Assembly (NCBI RefSeq): GCF_006494715.1
Contig: NZ_CP041151.1
Location: 1,674,001 to 1,738,000, forward strand
Source: Shewanella sp. SNU WT4
GTDB lineage: Bacteria > Pseudomonadota > Gammaproteobacteria > Enterobacterales > Shewanellaceae
Length of the DNA stretch: 64,000 bases
Direction: 5' to 3'
The notes below the pieces were generated by a model, which had not been told where the DNA came from, did not search any database, and saw only the letters and a list, made by a program, of their open reading frames with translations. Positions 1-8,370 of this stretch are shown here, one piece after another. The stretch's first letter is position 1. Every line of letters begins with the position of its first letter. Made by a program: the position numbers and the translations under genes.

Positions 1-831
1 CTTGCGGCCGCGATTATTGATAGCGCGAGTGTTCTTGCAAGTCATGCTAGCAATCAGGCTGATGTGACTGATTTTATTAACCATCAAGGTCAAGGGCTGA
101 GCGCCAACATTGGGGCTGCTACTTGGCTGGTGGGTAATCAAAGTTTGATGTTAAACCATGATATAGCTATTAGCGCTGAGGTTGACGCGCAGCAATTGGC
201 ATTTACTGCTGAAGGTAAAACCCCGGTGTGGGTTGGCGCCAGTGGCGAGTTAGTCGCGTTAATCATGATTAGCGATCCGCTCAAAGCCGATGCGAAAGAG
301 GCAGTTACTAAGCTTAAGCAGCAAGGGCTGCGGGTAGTGATGTTATCTGGGGATAATCAAGTCACAGCGCAAGCCGTGGCCAAAAAGGTGGGTATTGATG
401 AAGTGATCGCCCAAGTCTTACCCCATGAAAAACAAGCCGTCGTTTTAGATTTACAGCGCCAGGGCGAAGTGGTTGCTATGGTGGGGGATGGCATTAATGA
501 TGCGCCAGCCTTGATGAGTAGCGATGTCGGTATTGCTATGGGCTCAGGCACTGAAGTCGCCATTGAAAGTGCGGATATTACCTTGCTATCACATCAGTTA
601 ATGACCTTAGTGGACGCGCTGGCATTGTCTCGTGCCAGTATGCGTAATATCAAACAAAACCTATTTGGCGCCTTTATTTACAATACCTTAGGTATTCCTA
701 TTGCCGCTGGGGTGTTATTTCCAGTGTTTGGGATTTTATTAAGCCCAGTCGTCGCGGGCGGGGCAATGGCGTTATCATCCTTAACTGTGGTGATGAATGC
801 CAATCGTTTAAAATCAACGCGTTTGCATTAA
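1..831 (+). CDS. copA: Copper-translocating P-type ATPase, C-terminal part (cut by window start)
   Basis: The reading frame is open from base 1, so only the last 276 residues are present. They cover the end of the ATP-binding domain, the P-domain and the last two membrane helices. Visible motifs are MLSGDN, the hinge GDGINDAPAL and SSDVGIAMGSGTEVAIESADI, all P1B-ATPase signatures. The closing segment with NTLGIPIAAG and LSPVVAGGAMALSSLTVV is what CopA-type Cu(+) exporters have at the last helices. Known role of the family: ATP-driven Cu(I) export across the inner membrane. The metal-binding N-terminus and the CPC motif lie outside the window, so copper specificity rests on the C-terminal helix sequence. 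A strong bidirectional terminator follows the stop. Confidence 0.9.
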   Translation, partial: LAAAIIDSASVLASHASNQADVTDFINHQGQGLSANIGAATWLVGNQSLMLNHDIAISAEVDAQQLAFTAEGKTPVWVGASGELVALIMISDPLKADAKEAVTKLKQQGLRVVMLSGDNQVTAQAVAKKVGIDEVIAQVLPHEKQAVVLDLQRQGEVVAMVGDGINDAPALMSSDVGIAMGSGTEVAIESADITLLSHQLMTLVDALALSRASMRNIKQNLFGAFIYNTLGIPIAAGVLFPVFGILLSPVVAGGAMALSSLTVVMNANRLKSTRLH

Positions 832-905
832 GGCTGGGTTTCACTGGCATAGCGTAAGCGTGTGCTGCGTAAGTCGTGAGCTGAAGCGGTAATCCTTTAA
901 TAAAT

Positions 906-933
906 AATAACGGCGCCATTAGGCGCCGTTATT
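906..933. terminator. Bidirectional terminator between copA and pyrI
   Basis: Perfect 12-bp inverted repeat, AATAACGGCGCC / GGCGCCGTTATT with a 4-nt ATTA loop, lying between the converging copA and pyrI stops. T-rich sequence follows on the plus strand. It can serve both genes. Confidence 0.8.
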
Positions 934-949
934 GTTTATCGCGGGCGGA

Positions 950-1417
950 TTAATCGCGCTCAGTCACTACATCGCGGCTAAATACTTTCTCGCAATATTT
1001 GCAGCTTAACTGAATATCACCTTGCTTAAGTGTAACGCCAAAGCGGGTTTCAACCGCCGGCTCAACATGGGTAATACAGTTAGTATTAGGGCAGCTAAAC
1101 ACCCCAGTAATATGGCTAGGTAAGTTTAGCGGCAACTTAGCAACGACTTGATAGTTCTCGATTTTGTTAACCGTCGCATCGGGTGCGTACAAGGCTAAGC
1201 GCTGCGCTTGGGCTTCACTAAACCAAATGTTTTCAATCTTGATTAAATCTTTACGCCCCAAGGCTGATGAGGGTAAATTTAAACCAATAGTGACGCGCTC
1301 TTCAGAGTTTTGCAGCTTAAACAGCTTAATCACTTTAAAACCGACATTGGCAGGGATGTGGTCAATGACAGTGCCATCTTTAATGGCTTCAACCTGCAGA
1401 TGATTATCGTTACTCAT
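950..1417 (-). CDS. pyrI: Aspartate carbamoyltransferase regulatory chain
   Basis: 155 residues, the normal size for PyrI. The regulatory chain binds ATP/CTP/UTP and couples them to the catalytic trimers in the first committed step of pyrimidine synthesis. The C-terminal zinc domain shows four cysteines at about positions 109, 114, 139 and 142 (CPNTNC and CKYC), the expected Cys4 site contacting PyrB. The N-terminal [25 protein letters not shown] is the allosteric nucleotide-binding region. The ATG is preceded by AGGAG. It lies 11 bp downstream of the pyrB stop, so the two are one operon. Confidence 0.97.
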   Translation of the reverse strand: MSNDNHLQVEAIKDGTVIDHIPANVGFKVIKLFKLQNSEERVTIGLNLPSSALGRKDLIKIENIWFSEAQAQRLALYAPDATVNKIENYQVVAKLPLNLPSHITGVFSCPNTNCITHVEPAVETRFGVTLKQGDIQLSCKYCEKVFSRDVVTERD

Positions 1418-1428
1418 GACGACTCCTA

Positions 1429-2358
1429 TTAAATGTGTTCGTTTAAGACTAATGCTAACAAGGCTTGGCGGGCATACACCCCGTTTTCAGCTTGCTCGAA
1501 ATAATAGGCATGAGGGGTCTTATCCACATCAACGCTAATTTCATCCACTCGCGGTAAAGGGTGCAACACTTTAAGATTGCTTTTAGCATGAGTGAGATTG
1601 TCAGTGGATAGAATAAAGGCTGACTTAATATGGGCATATTCCGACTCATCAAAACGCTCTTTTTGTACGCGCGTCATATACAGAATATCAAGTTGTGGCA
1701 CCACCTCATCAATCGTGGCGTGAATGCTATATTCCATGCCAGCATCTTCTACGGTTTTTAATATATAGTCAGGCATAGCTAAAACATCAGGCGCAATAAA
1801 ATAAAAGCGGTTATTGCTAAATTTGGATAGGGCTTGGGCGAGAGAGTGCACCGTACGGCCATATTTTAAATCCCCGACCATAGCAATATGTAAATTATCT
1901 AAGCGGCCTTGGGTCTCATAAATACTGAATAAATCCAGTAAGGTCTGAGTTGGGTGCTGATTGGCGCCATCGCCACCGTTAATAATGGGCACGCCTGCTG
2001 AGAATTCAGAGGCGAGGCGCGCGGCACCTTCACGTGGGTGGCGCATGATAAAGGCATCGACATAGGATGAAATCACTCGCACTGAATCCGCTAAGGTTTC
2101 GCCTTTTTTACCTGCTGAAGTATTGCCGCCATCAGGGAAGCCAATGACACTGCCACCTAAGCGCTGCACTGCAGTTTCAAAGGATAAACGAGTGCGAGTG
2201 GATGCTTCAAAAAAGCAGCTGGCAATCACTTTATGTTTTAGTAGCTCAGGTCTTGGCTCAACTTTTAATTGACCAGCGGTTGCGACGACTAACTCCATTT
2301 CTTGGCGTGATAGCTCAGGAATAGAGATGATATGTTTGTTATACAGCGGATTAGGCAT
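1429..2358 (-). CDS. pyrB: Aspartate carbamoyltransferase catalytic chain
   Basis: 309 residues, full length. It makes N-carbamoyl-aspartate from carbamoyl phosphate and aspartate in the cytosol. The carbamoyl-phosphate loop STRTRLSFE (from about residue 53), the [10 protein letters not shown] segment (near 134) and the aspartate-loop region with RVQKERFDE are all present. It is first gene of the pyrBI operon. A Rho-independent terminator with a T tract and a possible leader peptide lie directly upstream, so expression is probably attenuated, as known for enterobacterial pyrBI. pyrC lies about 31 kb away. Confidence 0.97.
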   Translation of the reverse strand: MPNPLYNKHIISIPELSRQEMELVVATAGQLKVEPRPELLKHKVIASCFFEASTRTRLSFETAVQRLGGSVIGFPDGGNTSAGKKGETLADSVRVISSYVDAFIMRHPREGAARLASEFSAGVPIINGGDGANQHPTQTLLDLFSIYETQGRLDNLHIAMVGDLKYGRTVHSLAQALSKFSNNRFYFIAPDVLAMPDYILKTVEDAGMEYSIHATIDEVVPQLDILYMTRVQKERFDESEYAHIKSAFILSTDNLTHAKSNLKVLHPLPRVDEISVDVDKTPHAYYFEQAENGVYARQALLALVLNEHI

Positions 2359-2382
2359 AGTTATTTCCTTGGCGGTGAACCC

Positions 2383-2408
2383 AAAAAAAAACCTCCAATA
2401 GGAGGTTT
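2383..2408 (-). terminator. pyrBI attenuator (intrinsic terminator in the leader)
   Basis: On the minus strand the leader forms AAACCTCC-TATT-GGAGGTTT followed at once by a run of Ts, 25-50 bp before the pyrB ATG. A terminator ahead of the first structural gene is the hallmark of attenuation. A second GC-rich hairpin (CCGCC/GGCGG, 2445-2462) lies about 40 nt upstream, where a pause hairpin would be expected, with a U-rich stretch between. That matches the order of parts in the E. coli UTP-sensitive pyrBI leader. Confidence 0.8.
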
Positions 2409-2410
2409 AT

Positions 2411-2539
2411 TCATTTTCTTGCCAACAATAGCAATACAGACGCCCCGCCTGAGGGGAGGCGGTTAACAGCAGTAATAATCATCTTGTTCGAGCTGTTAAG
2501 GATCACAGGGTTAATTTCCATGTTAATCATACGATGCAT
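2411..2539 (-). CDS. Possible pyrBI leader peptide (PyrL-like), 42 codons at most
   Basis: An open frame on the minus strand starts at one of several in-phase ATGs (2539, 2530, 2521 or an internal one) and ends in TGA at 2411-2413, immediately before the attenuator stem. The C-terminal part reads LPSGGASVLLLLARK. None of the ATGs has a convincing ribosome site, so the start is open. Position and stop placement fit a leader peptide whose translating ribosome would disrupt the terminator, as E. coli PyrL does. The sequence itself is not recognisably PyrL, so the call rests on context. Confidence 0.45.
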   Translation of the reverse strand: MHRMINMEINPVILNSSNKMIITAVNRLPSGGASVLLLLARK

Positions 2540-3001
2540 TGTTAGGGCAAAAATCAAATTTTGGTGAATATACTCCGATTAAATAAATATTCAAGCAGCT
2601 TGGCAATTTTTTTTAAATAATGATTTTTAAATTCATTAAGACAAAGGAAGGTTCGAATAAAGTTTAAGCTAAACTAGTTTGAGTTGATAAATGGAGGCTT
2701 GATTTAGTGAGGCGTAATTTAGGTCGATTGATTGTATTTAAGACAGTAATTGGGACTGTGTATATTGAGGCTATATATAGTTAGGTTGTATATATTTAAC
2801 GCTATTTATTAGTTGCGGATATATTAGCTGTGGCGATATTAATAACACGGTTGCTGATATCGGCACAGCTAATAGATGCATTCTACTATTGCAAGCTAGA
2901 TTAGGTAGCAGCTTTGCTGTAACACTGATATTTACTACCCCAGCCAACAATCATAAGTTTTTTCAACTGTATGACTAAGGCTGGAATAGTTCTTAGCTAA
3001 A
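2540..3001. other. AT-rich intergenic region upstream of pyrBI
   Basis: About 460 bp with no supportable gene. It should hold the pyrBI promoter; a TATGAT that could be a -10 box lies at about 2525-2530 on the minus strand. The rest is AT-rich with TATATA-type stretches (2760-2800) and no clear hairpin. Confidence 0.5.
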
Positions 3002-4705
3002 TTACTTTACGCCACAGTTGTTGACAGTCACACCACTTTTAACATGGGCAACCTTGCCAGGAATTGGCTCGAAATCAGCAGCTATGATATTTGGGTTTTT
3101 CTCAAAATAGTCGCGCAGTACCGCAGCATCGGTTTGCTGGGTATCTAACACGTCAATTTTAGGATAACCATCACCACCATCGGCGCTAAAGCTGATGATA
3201 GAGAAGCTATAGGTTTCAGTCGGTGAGAATGTCTTGCCATTGATTTCACTGATGTCTGCAGTTTTAGAATCGCAATAGATAGTGACTGAAATATTTTTCA
3301 ACTGCGCATAAGCGCCGCCAGTTTTGGTACCGACTTCACCTAAGTACTTAGCGACTTCGGCACCTGTCATAGTCGCCTTAGTCACGAAGTTACCAAATGG
3401 CTGCACGGTTAACACATCACGGTAAGCGATATCGCCAGCTTCGATAGAAGCGCGGATGCCACCTGAGTTCATTACGCCAAAATCGGCATCGACTAAGTGA
3501 TAGCTGCGGTAAGCTTCACCCAGTAACCAACCTAAGTTAGTTTGTTGGCTACGAACCATGTCACGATCGCCGTTGAGCTTAGCATCGGTATGGGAAATCT
3601 TAACATCGAGTAATTTTTGACCTTTATCTTTATAGTATTGAAGCTCTTCTAGTACTGCTGAGTCTTGCTCGATTTTATCGCCCACTAAAACCTTATTGCC
3701 ATTAGCATCTTTTACTAGCAGATTTACAGGAACTAAGTCGTAGCTGACTAAGTCGAGCTTGCCATCTTTCATTTCAAAATCAGCGCGGCCAACATACTTG
3801 CCCCATTCATGAGCTTGCATGATCCAAGTTCCATTTTGCTGATCTGGGCGGCAATCATTGCCCGGTTTGAAATCTGCATAGTTCTTGTTATCTGGCTCCA
3901 TACACACAGGGTTTTGTGAGTGACCACCAATAATGGCCTGCAGCTTACCTTCCGCCACTGAGCGCGCCAGTAACACATCACCAGGGGCTTCAGTGCCATG
4001 GTTGCCATCGGCATAGTGACCCATGTGAGTGGTGGCAAACACTAAGTCCACTTTTTCATTAGCTTCAATTTCTTTGAGGGTCTTTTGAATTTCTATCTTT
4101 GGATCGGCAAAATGAATCGTGGCGATATTACTTGGATTCACCAAATGGGCCGTATCTTTAGTGGTTAAACCAATCACTGCGATTTTTAAGCCGTTAACAT
4201 CAAAGACGCGGTAAGCATCAAACAGGCGCTCACCCGTTGGCTGGCCTTGATTATCTCTAAGGTAAATATTAGCGGCAAGCATAGGGAATTTAGCTAATTG
4301 TGCCTGCATATCTAAGATATCTAAGGAATTATCAAATTCATGATTACCGACGGCCATAGCATCATAACCAATCAGGTTCATACCGATAAAATCAGGCACA
4401 GCATTTTGCATGTCTGATTCTGGTACGCCGGTATTAATATCACCGCCAGAGAGCAGTAATACTTCACCGCCATTACGTTGTACTTCATTCCGAATTTGAT
4501 CGATTAGGGTTTTACGGGCAGCCATGCCGTATTCACCATCTTCGTTTTGCCAGAAACGACCATGGTTATCGTTGGTATGTAAAATGGTGAAACGGGTACA
4601 ATTTTCACCACAACTGGTGTTGCTATTATCATCATTGTCATTACAACCGACTAATGCCGAGAGAACAGCAGCAGCAACCAAGCCTTTAACTAAAATGTGA
4701 CTCAT
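3002..4705 (-). CDS. 5'-nucleotidase / UshA-type metallophosphatase lipoprotein
   Basis: 567 residues. The N-terminus MSHILVKGLVAAAVLSALVGC is a lipoprotein signal with the lipobox LVGC, so the enzyme should be membrane-anchored in the cell envelope. The metallophosphatase domain shows TNDNHGRF (about residue 44), GNHEFDN and GGHSQNP, the metal-binding blocks of the UshA/CpdB/SoxB superfamily. A 5_nucleotid_C domain follows (MNSGGIRASIEAGDI, VQPFGNFV). Members hydrolyse nucleotides or UDP-sugars to release phosphate. The ATG has GAGG eight bases upstream. It stands alone with long non-coding flanks. Whether the substrate is a 5'-nucleotide or a 2',3'-cyclic nucleotide cannot be decided from the motifs. 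Confidence 0.88.
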   Translation of the reverse strand: MSHILVKGLVAAAVLSALVGCNDNDDNSNTSCGENCTRFTILHTNDNHGRFWQNEDGEYGMAARKTLIDQIRNEVQRNGGEVLLLSGGDINTGVPESDMQNAVPDFIGMNLIGYDAMAVGNHEFDNSLDILDMQAQLAKFPMLAANIYLRDNQGQPTGERLFDAYRVFDVNGLKIAVIGLTTKDTAHLVNPSNIATIHFADPKIEIQKTLKEIEANEKVDLVFATTHMGHYADGNHGTEAPGDVLLARSVAEGKLQAIIGGHSQNPVCMEPDNKNYADFKPGNDCRPDQQNGTWIMQAHEWGKYVGRADFEMKDGKLDLVSYDLVPVNLLVKDANGNKVLVGDKIEQDSAVLEELQYYKDKGQKLLDVKISHTDAKLNGDRDMVRSQQTNLGWLLGEAYRSYHLVDADFGVMNSGGIRASIEAGDIAYRDVLTVQPFGNFVTKATMTGAEVAKYLGEVGTKTGGAYAQLKNISVTIYCDSKTADISEINGKTFSPTETYSFSIISFSADGGDGYPKIDVLDTQQTDAAVLRDYFEKNPNIIAADFEPIPGKVAHVKSGVTVNNCGVK

Positions 4706-5185
4706 TTTATCAACCTCATCGTTTTATTTTAATAATTACTTATATACATGCGGTTTAACGAGGCGATATTAGCTTGTTGATGGTGTAATGATATAAGTTT
4801 TTTGATGATGGATGTCTCATTTCATTAATCTATTGGCAGTAAATTACGGATTATTGTTGTTGAAAAAGCACTGGTGCTGATAATGGTAAATGCTGGCTCA
4901 CCCAGTTATTCGTAGCTGTGCAAGCTAATTTTGTACAAAGGTTTGGCGCTGGCGATTGTCTTATAATAAAGACAGTGCTTGGCTGTGGCTCATTACCATT
5001 GTTGCTAAAAAGTAGTGTTATTTGTTGCTGAAATCGAGAGCTAGCACAATGGCTACATTGGCTAAAGATGATAGATATCACTAAGCCGTCATTTAGTGGC
5101 GGCTTAGATTTACACATGCAGCATTAGGCAGTAAACATCAAATAGGCTGAACAAAGTTAGCTCTTTAATCCCAAAACGTGAGAGC
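4706..5185. other. Intergenic region, no supported gene
   Basis: 480 bp between the nucleotidase and the ODP-type gene. An 88-codon open frame on the minus strand (4851-5117) has no recognisable domain, no good ribosome site and a composition like translated non-coding DNA, so it is not called as a gene. Confidence 0.4.
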
Positions 5186-5917
5186 TCAACTGGCGATACC
5201 TACATCGAGGGCTGCAAACCAATCTAAGAATTGTTTGACCTGCTCGCCCCTAAATATGCGCCCATGTTGCGGGCACATATATTGAATATCTAAACTGCGC
5301 ACTCTTGCTATCCAATTATCTTTGGCACGGTTGGAAGGCATCCAACGTTGATGGAAAAACTGCATTTTTTGCGTGTGGCTATGGAAATTATCCACATATA
5401 TCCCCGGATTATCATCTTCAAGGGCGGCGCCAACATCACCAGACATAAGCACTTTGGCTATAGGGTCATAAACATGCATGTTGCCGGATGAATGTAAGTA
5501 GTGGGCAGGAATAAACTGTAATTCAACTTCGCCCACCAGTAATTTGCCGCCTTCATCGGCAATCGGCTCAAACTTAATATTATTCATGCCAAAGTGGCGA
5601 ATAAAACTCTCCCATAGCCAAGGCGAGTAAAGCTTAGCTTTCGGCAGCGTTTGATCCCATAAACCTAAAGACGAAATAATATCTGGGTCTTGATGCGAGG
5701 CAAATAGATAGGTGAGGTGCTCTATAGGTAAGTGGCGCACTAAGCTTGCCAGCATAGGCGCAAATAATTCGATCCCACCAGGGTCCATCAATAAGGATTG
5801 GTGGCCACTTTGAACTAGGTACTGATTGGTATCAATAATCTTGTCATTGCGCTCAGGATCGCGCCCAAAATACAACCACTTGTGAGTAGGGGTTTCTACG
5901 ATAACTTCAGTCTTCAT
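5186..5917 (-). CDS. ODP-type metallo-beta-lactamase-fold di-iron protein
   Basis: 243 residues with a metallo-beta-lactamase fold like the di-iron half of flavodiiron proteins, but with no flavodoxin domain. Putative metal ligands are H75, D77 and D79 (SHQDPD), H142 (LHSSGN), D161 (SGDVGA) and H218 (PQHGR). HQDPD replaces the HxExDH of ordinary family members and is typical of ODP (oxygen-binding di-iron) proteins. The ODP of Treponema denticola is known to sense O2/Fe(II) for chemotaxis. The gene is 15 bp downstream of a degenerate MCP-like gene, and its SD AGGAC overlaps the end of that gene, so the two are translationally close. Role as a soluble O2/NO or redox sensor is inferred from family and context. 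Confidence 0.8.
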   Translation of the reverse strand: MKTEVIVETPTHKWLYFGRDPERNDKIIDTNQYLVQSGHQSLLMDPGGIELFAPMLASLVRHLPIEHLTYLFASHQDPDIISSLGLWDQTLPKAKLYSPWLWESFIRHFGMNNIKFEPIADEGGKLLVGEVELQFIPAHYLHSSGNMHVYDPIAKVLMSGDVGAALEDDNPGIYVDNFHSHTQKMQFFHQRWMPSNRAKDNWIARVRSLDIQYMCPQHGRIFRGEQVKQFLDWFAALDVGIAS

Positions 5918-5932
5918 TCGTTGTCCTTAACG

Positions 5933-6544
5933 TTAATTTGCATCAAATAAGCGGATAGCCGTATCGACCCGTTCACGAATTTGCGCGGCCACGACATCGA
6001 CCTTATTAGCGACATCGACAAATATGGCTTGAAAATGTGTATCAACTCGGCACGCTTCGACCCTACAAATAGAAGCTAGGGCGTTAGCGCTGCGTAAATT
6101 TTGTTTTAAATCAGCAAGTTGAACCTCCATCTTAGATAAAACCTTGTTGAACTCAGTATTCTGTTCCTTGTAGTGAGCCCGAGTTTTATCTATGGCCTTA
6201 TTCATGCTGTCACAATAAGTAGCGTCATGAGCCTTGATGCGTGCTAACTCAAAATAATGCAGCGCCGAGGCGGTTCTGGCGGTATTGGTGGCGATTTTAC
6301 TGGCATCTTTGGCCAATTCGTTGATTTCATTGGCAGCTTTCTTAGTGTAGCTGGCAAGTTCATCAATATAGTGGGTCAAAGCTTTAAAACCTAAGGCGGC
6401 GCTACCAATGCGACTCGATGCGGCTTGGGCATTACTGGCGGTAAGATTGATTTCTTTACAGCTGGCCAAGGTTTGGCTGAGCTCTGCTGCGACTAATGCG
6501 GCCGTGACGTAATAGGGGCGCTTTCCATTTGCTAAGTGTTTCAT
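5933..6544 (-). CDS. Soluble degenerate MCP-like signalling protein
   Basis: 203 residues from the ATG at 6544, chosen because AGGGA sits seven bases upstream; the frame can be extended to 6583 but without a ribosome site. There are no membrane helices and no HAMP domain. The protein is almost entirely helical and coiled-coil. Residues from about 30 (INLTASNAQAASSRIG and on through FKAL to IDELA) align without gaps to the MCP hairpin tip [31 protein letters not shown] at 14 of 33 positions. The conserved Glu of IEAAR and the GRGF arginine are missing, so CheA/CheW contacts may be altered. First gene of a two-gene unit with the ODP protein. Likely a signalling partner of that sensor; what it signals to is unknown. 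Confidence 0.6.
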   Translation of the reverse strand: MKHLANGKRPYYVTAALVAAELSQTLASCKEINLTASNAQAASSRIGSAALGFKALTHYIDELASYTKKAANEINELAKDASKIATNTARTASALHYFELARIKAHDATYCDSMNKAIDKTRAHYKEQNTEFNKVLSKMEVQLADLKQNLRSANALASICRVEACRVDTHFQAIFVDVANKVDVVAAQIRERVDTAIRLFDAN

Positions 6545-6831
6545 ATCCATATCCCTAAGAGGCATAAAGATGAGTATAGACACAGATACTTATAATCAAG
6601 AAAGCGAGATAGAAAAATGTGAGAATTTCTAGCTTGTTATGACGCAGTCATCCGCGCGCGTCCCTCTTTGGTTGTTGTAATTGCCACTCAATTTAGGGAT
6701 AGGCATGAGCCATTGATGTGATGCTATTGAATGGATAGCTGAAATTGTGCAATTTGTAACCAGAGGTGTTAGGTGATAAATTGGTTGGTTGTTAAGGAGC
6801 GAGTGTGATTGCGATAGCTGTAACTATGGAA

Positions 6832-6870
6832 AGTCACTCTCATCAGTCACTCTCATCAGTCACTCTCGCA
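6832..6870. repeat. 13-bp tandem repeat, three copies
   Basis: AGTCACTCTCATC occurs twice in a row and a third time as AGTCACTCTCGCA, in the non-coding region between the MCP-like gene and the TonB-domain gene. Confidence 0.85.
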
Positions 6871-6906
6871 AGTGACTCGCATATGAATCTATCGCAAGTA
6901 GCTAAC

Positions 6907-6932
6907 GTAAGAAACTCTCGTAAGAAACTCTC
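6907..6932. repeat. 13-bp tandem repeat, two copies
   Basis: GTAAGAAACTCTC is repeated exactly, 36 bp after another 13-bp repeat and sharing its ACTCTC core. It lies about 95 bp upstream of the TonB-domain gene. No other feature is seen in the 420-bp gap 6584-7002. Confidence 0.85.
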
Positions 6933-7026
6933 GCAGTAAACGATGATAAGTGGCTAGGCAAGTCACGGAAATAAACCACTTAACCAGTAATGCAGCGGCA
7001 GGATGTACGCCAGTTTAGGGATGAAT

Positions 7027-8115
7027 ATGAAATCAATAGTAAAATACTCAAGTATTGCCATGGTGATGCAGTTATCACTAGGCACTATGGCTGTGGCTAG
7101 TGACGCGACTAAGCTTAATTTTTCTGATGTCTATCAGCAATATCAAGCCGCTGCGGCCGCCAATAATGGCGTAGATACCTTAACATACGCGCAAACTGCC
7201 TATGAATTAGGTCTAGTGAAGTTTGGTAGCGATGACATTAATCGCGCCCACCTTGCCTACAACTTAGCGCGGGCTTTAAATCAACAAGGGCAATGGCAAC
7301 AGGCCTATGAACTGTTATCGGCGCAAATACCTGCGTACCAAAAAACCTATGGTAATAATGGCTTAGAGCTTATTGATGTATATATTGAATTAGGCACGGC
7401 CAGTGTTCCTCATCATAAGCGACAACAAAGCTATTACCGTAAAGCCTTAGAGATTGCTAGCGCCCATAAAGAGCAGCAGCCTGGCATGTATGCCCAAATT
7501 CAGTTAGATGTGGGTGCCCTGTTGCTGACGGTAGGGGCAGAAAAAGCTAAGGTGATTATTGAAGCGCAAGAATACCTCACTCAACATTTTGCGGCGAATG
7601 ATACTAAAGTCATTACCGCTAACTACTTAGCGGGTAAATACTACTTATCTAAAGGTAAGTTTTCACAGGCCGTGACTGAGTTTGAGCGCAATCTAGCCGT
7701 ATTTGCAGAACTTAAGGGAGCGACTCAGCCATTTGAGCTGCAAACCCGCGCCGCGTTAATTTTCGCTCTTGAAAAGCAAGGCAACAGTGACGCTGCCACC
7801 GAGCACTGTTTAGCCATTGGCGCTATGACTCCTTGGGCGGATACTCAAGCGCAAACACCATTGTTTAGAGTCAGTCCTTTGTACCCTATGTCGCTGCTTC
7901 AAAAAGGTCAGGAAGGTTTTGTTGAGTTAGCCATTACGGTTAATGACATGGGATTTGTCACCAATCCCCAAGTGCTAAATTCACAAGGCGGTAAGGCATT
8001 TGAACGCGCAGCGATTGCGGCGTTAAGTCAGTGGCGTTATGCGCCAAAATTTGAACAAGGGGTTGCGGTTGATTCGACAACCAGTGTGCGTCTAGATTTT
8101 AAAACATCTGAGTAA
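7027..8115 (+). CDS. TPR protein with C-terminal TonB domain
   Basis: 362 residues from the ATG at 7027, which has AGGGA correctly spaced; an upstream ATG at 7003 does not. The N-terminus (KSIVKYSSIAMVMQLSLG...AVASDA) is a Sec signal peptide. Residues about 40-270 are helical, TPR-like (YNLARALNQQGQWQQAYELL and similar). The last 90 residues are a TonB C-terminal domain: SPLYPMSLLQKGQEGFVELAITVNDMGFV...FERAAIAALSQWRYAP. The protein has no N-terminal TonB anchor or Pro-rich spacer of the classical kind. Similar periplasmic TPR-TonB proteins are common in Shewanella, and their role is not established. It stands alone, between a repeat-rich leader and an MCP gene. Confidence 0.75.
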   Translation: MKSIVKYSSIAMVMQLSLGTMAVASDATKLNFSDVYQQYQAAAAANNGVDTLTYAQTAYELGLVKFGSDDINRAHLAYNLARALNQQGQWQQAYELLSAQIPAYQKTYGNNGLELIDVYIELGTASVPHHKRQQSYYRKALEIASAHKEQQPGMYAQIQLDVGALLLTVGAEKAKVIIEAQEYLTQHFAANDTKVITANYLAGKYYLSKGKFSQAVTEFERNLAVFAELKGATQPFELQTRAALIFALEKQGNSDAATEHCLAIGAMTPWADTQAQTPLFRVSPLYPMSLLQKGQEGFVELAITVNDMGFVTNPQVLNSQGGKAFERAAIAALSQWRYAPKFEQGVAVDSTTSVRLDFKTSE

Positions 8116-8142
8116 ATATTATTGGTGATAAAACAGTTATGC

Positions 8143-8252
8143 CTGTCATATCAAAGGCTGGCATAGCTTGATTGTTTTGCTCTCCAAGACTTCGCTTCAA
8201 ATACTCTGCTGTTAATGCCTACAGCTTAATAGGTGTGTCATTGATATGACGG
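8143..8252. repeat. Long-range inverted repeat before the MCP gene
   Basis: CTGTCATATCAA (8143-8154) and TTGATATGACGG (8241-8252) are inverted copies, complementary except at one base, separated by 86 bp in the region between the TonB-domain gene and the MCP. It could be a pair of operator half sites or a long hairpin. No function can be assigned. Confidence 0.45.
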
Positions 8253-8370
8253 CCAACGGTTGCTAATAATCCCCGAAACTCGCATCGATAAATAATCCTG
8301 TGTATTAACTGCATTCATTAAATTTTGTTACTACAGTTATTTGGTGCGTCTGAATTCATGGAGGAAAGGT

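Noticed and set aside
4851..5117. 88-codon minus-strand frame
   Set aside because: No domain, no ribosome site, amino acid mix like translated non-coding sequence.
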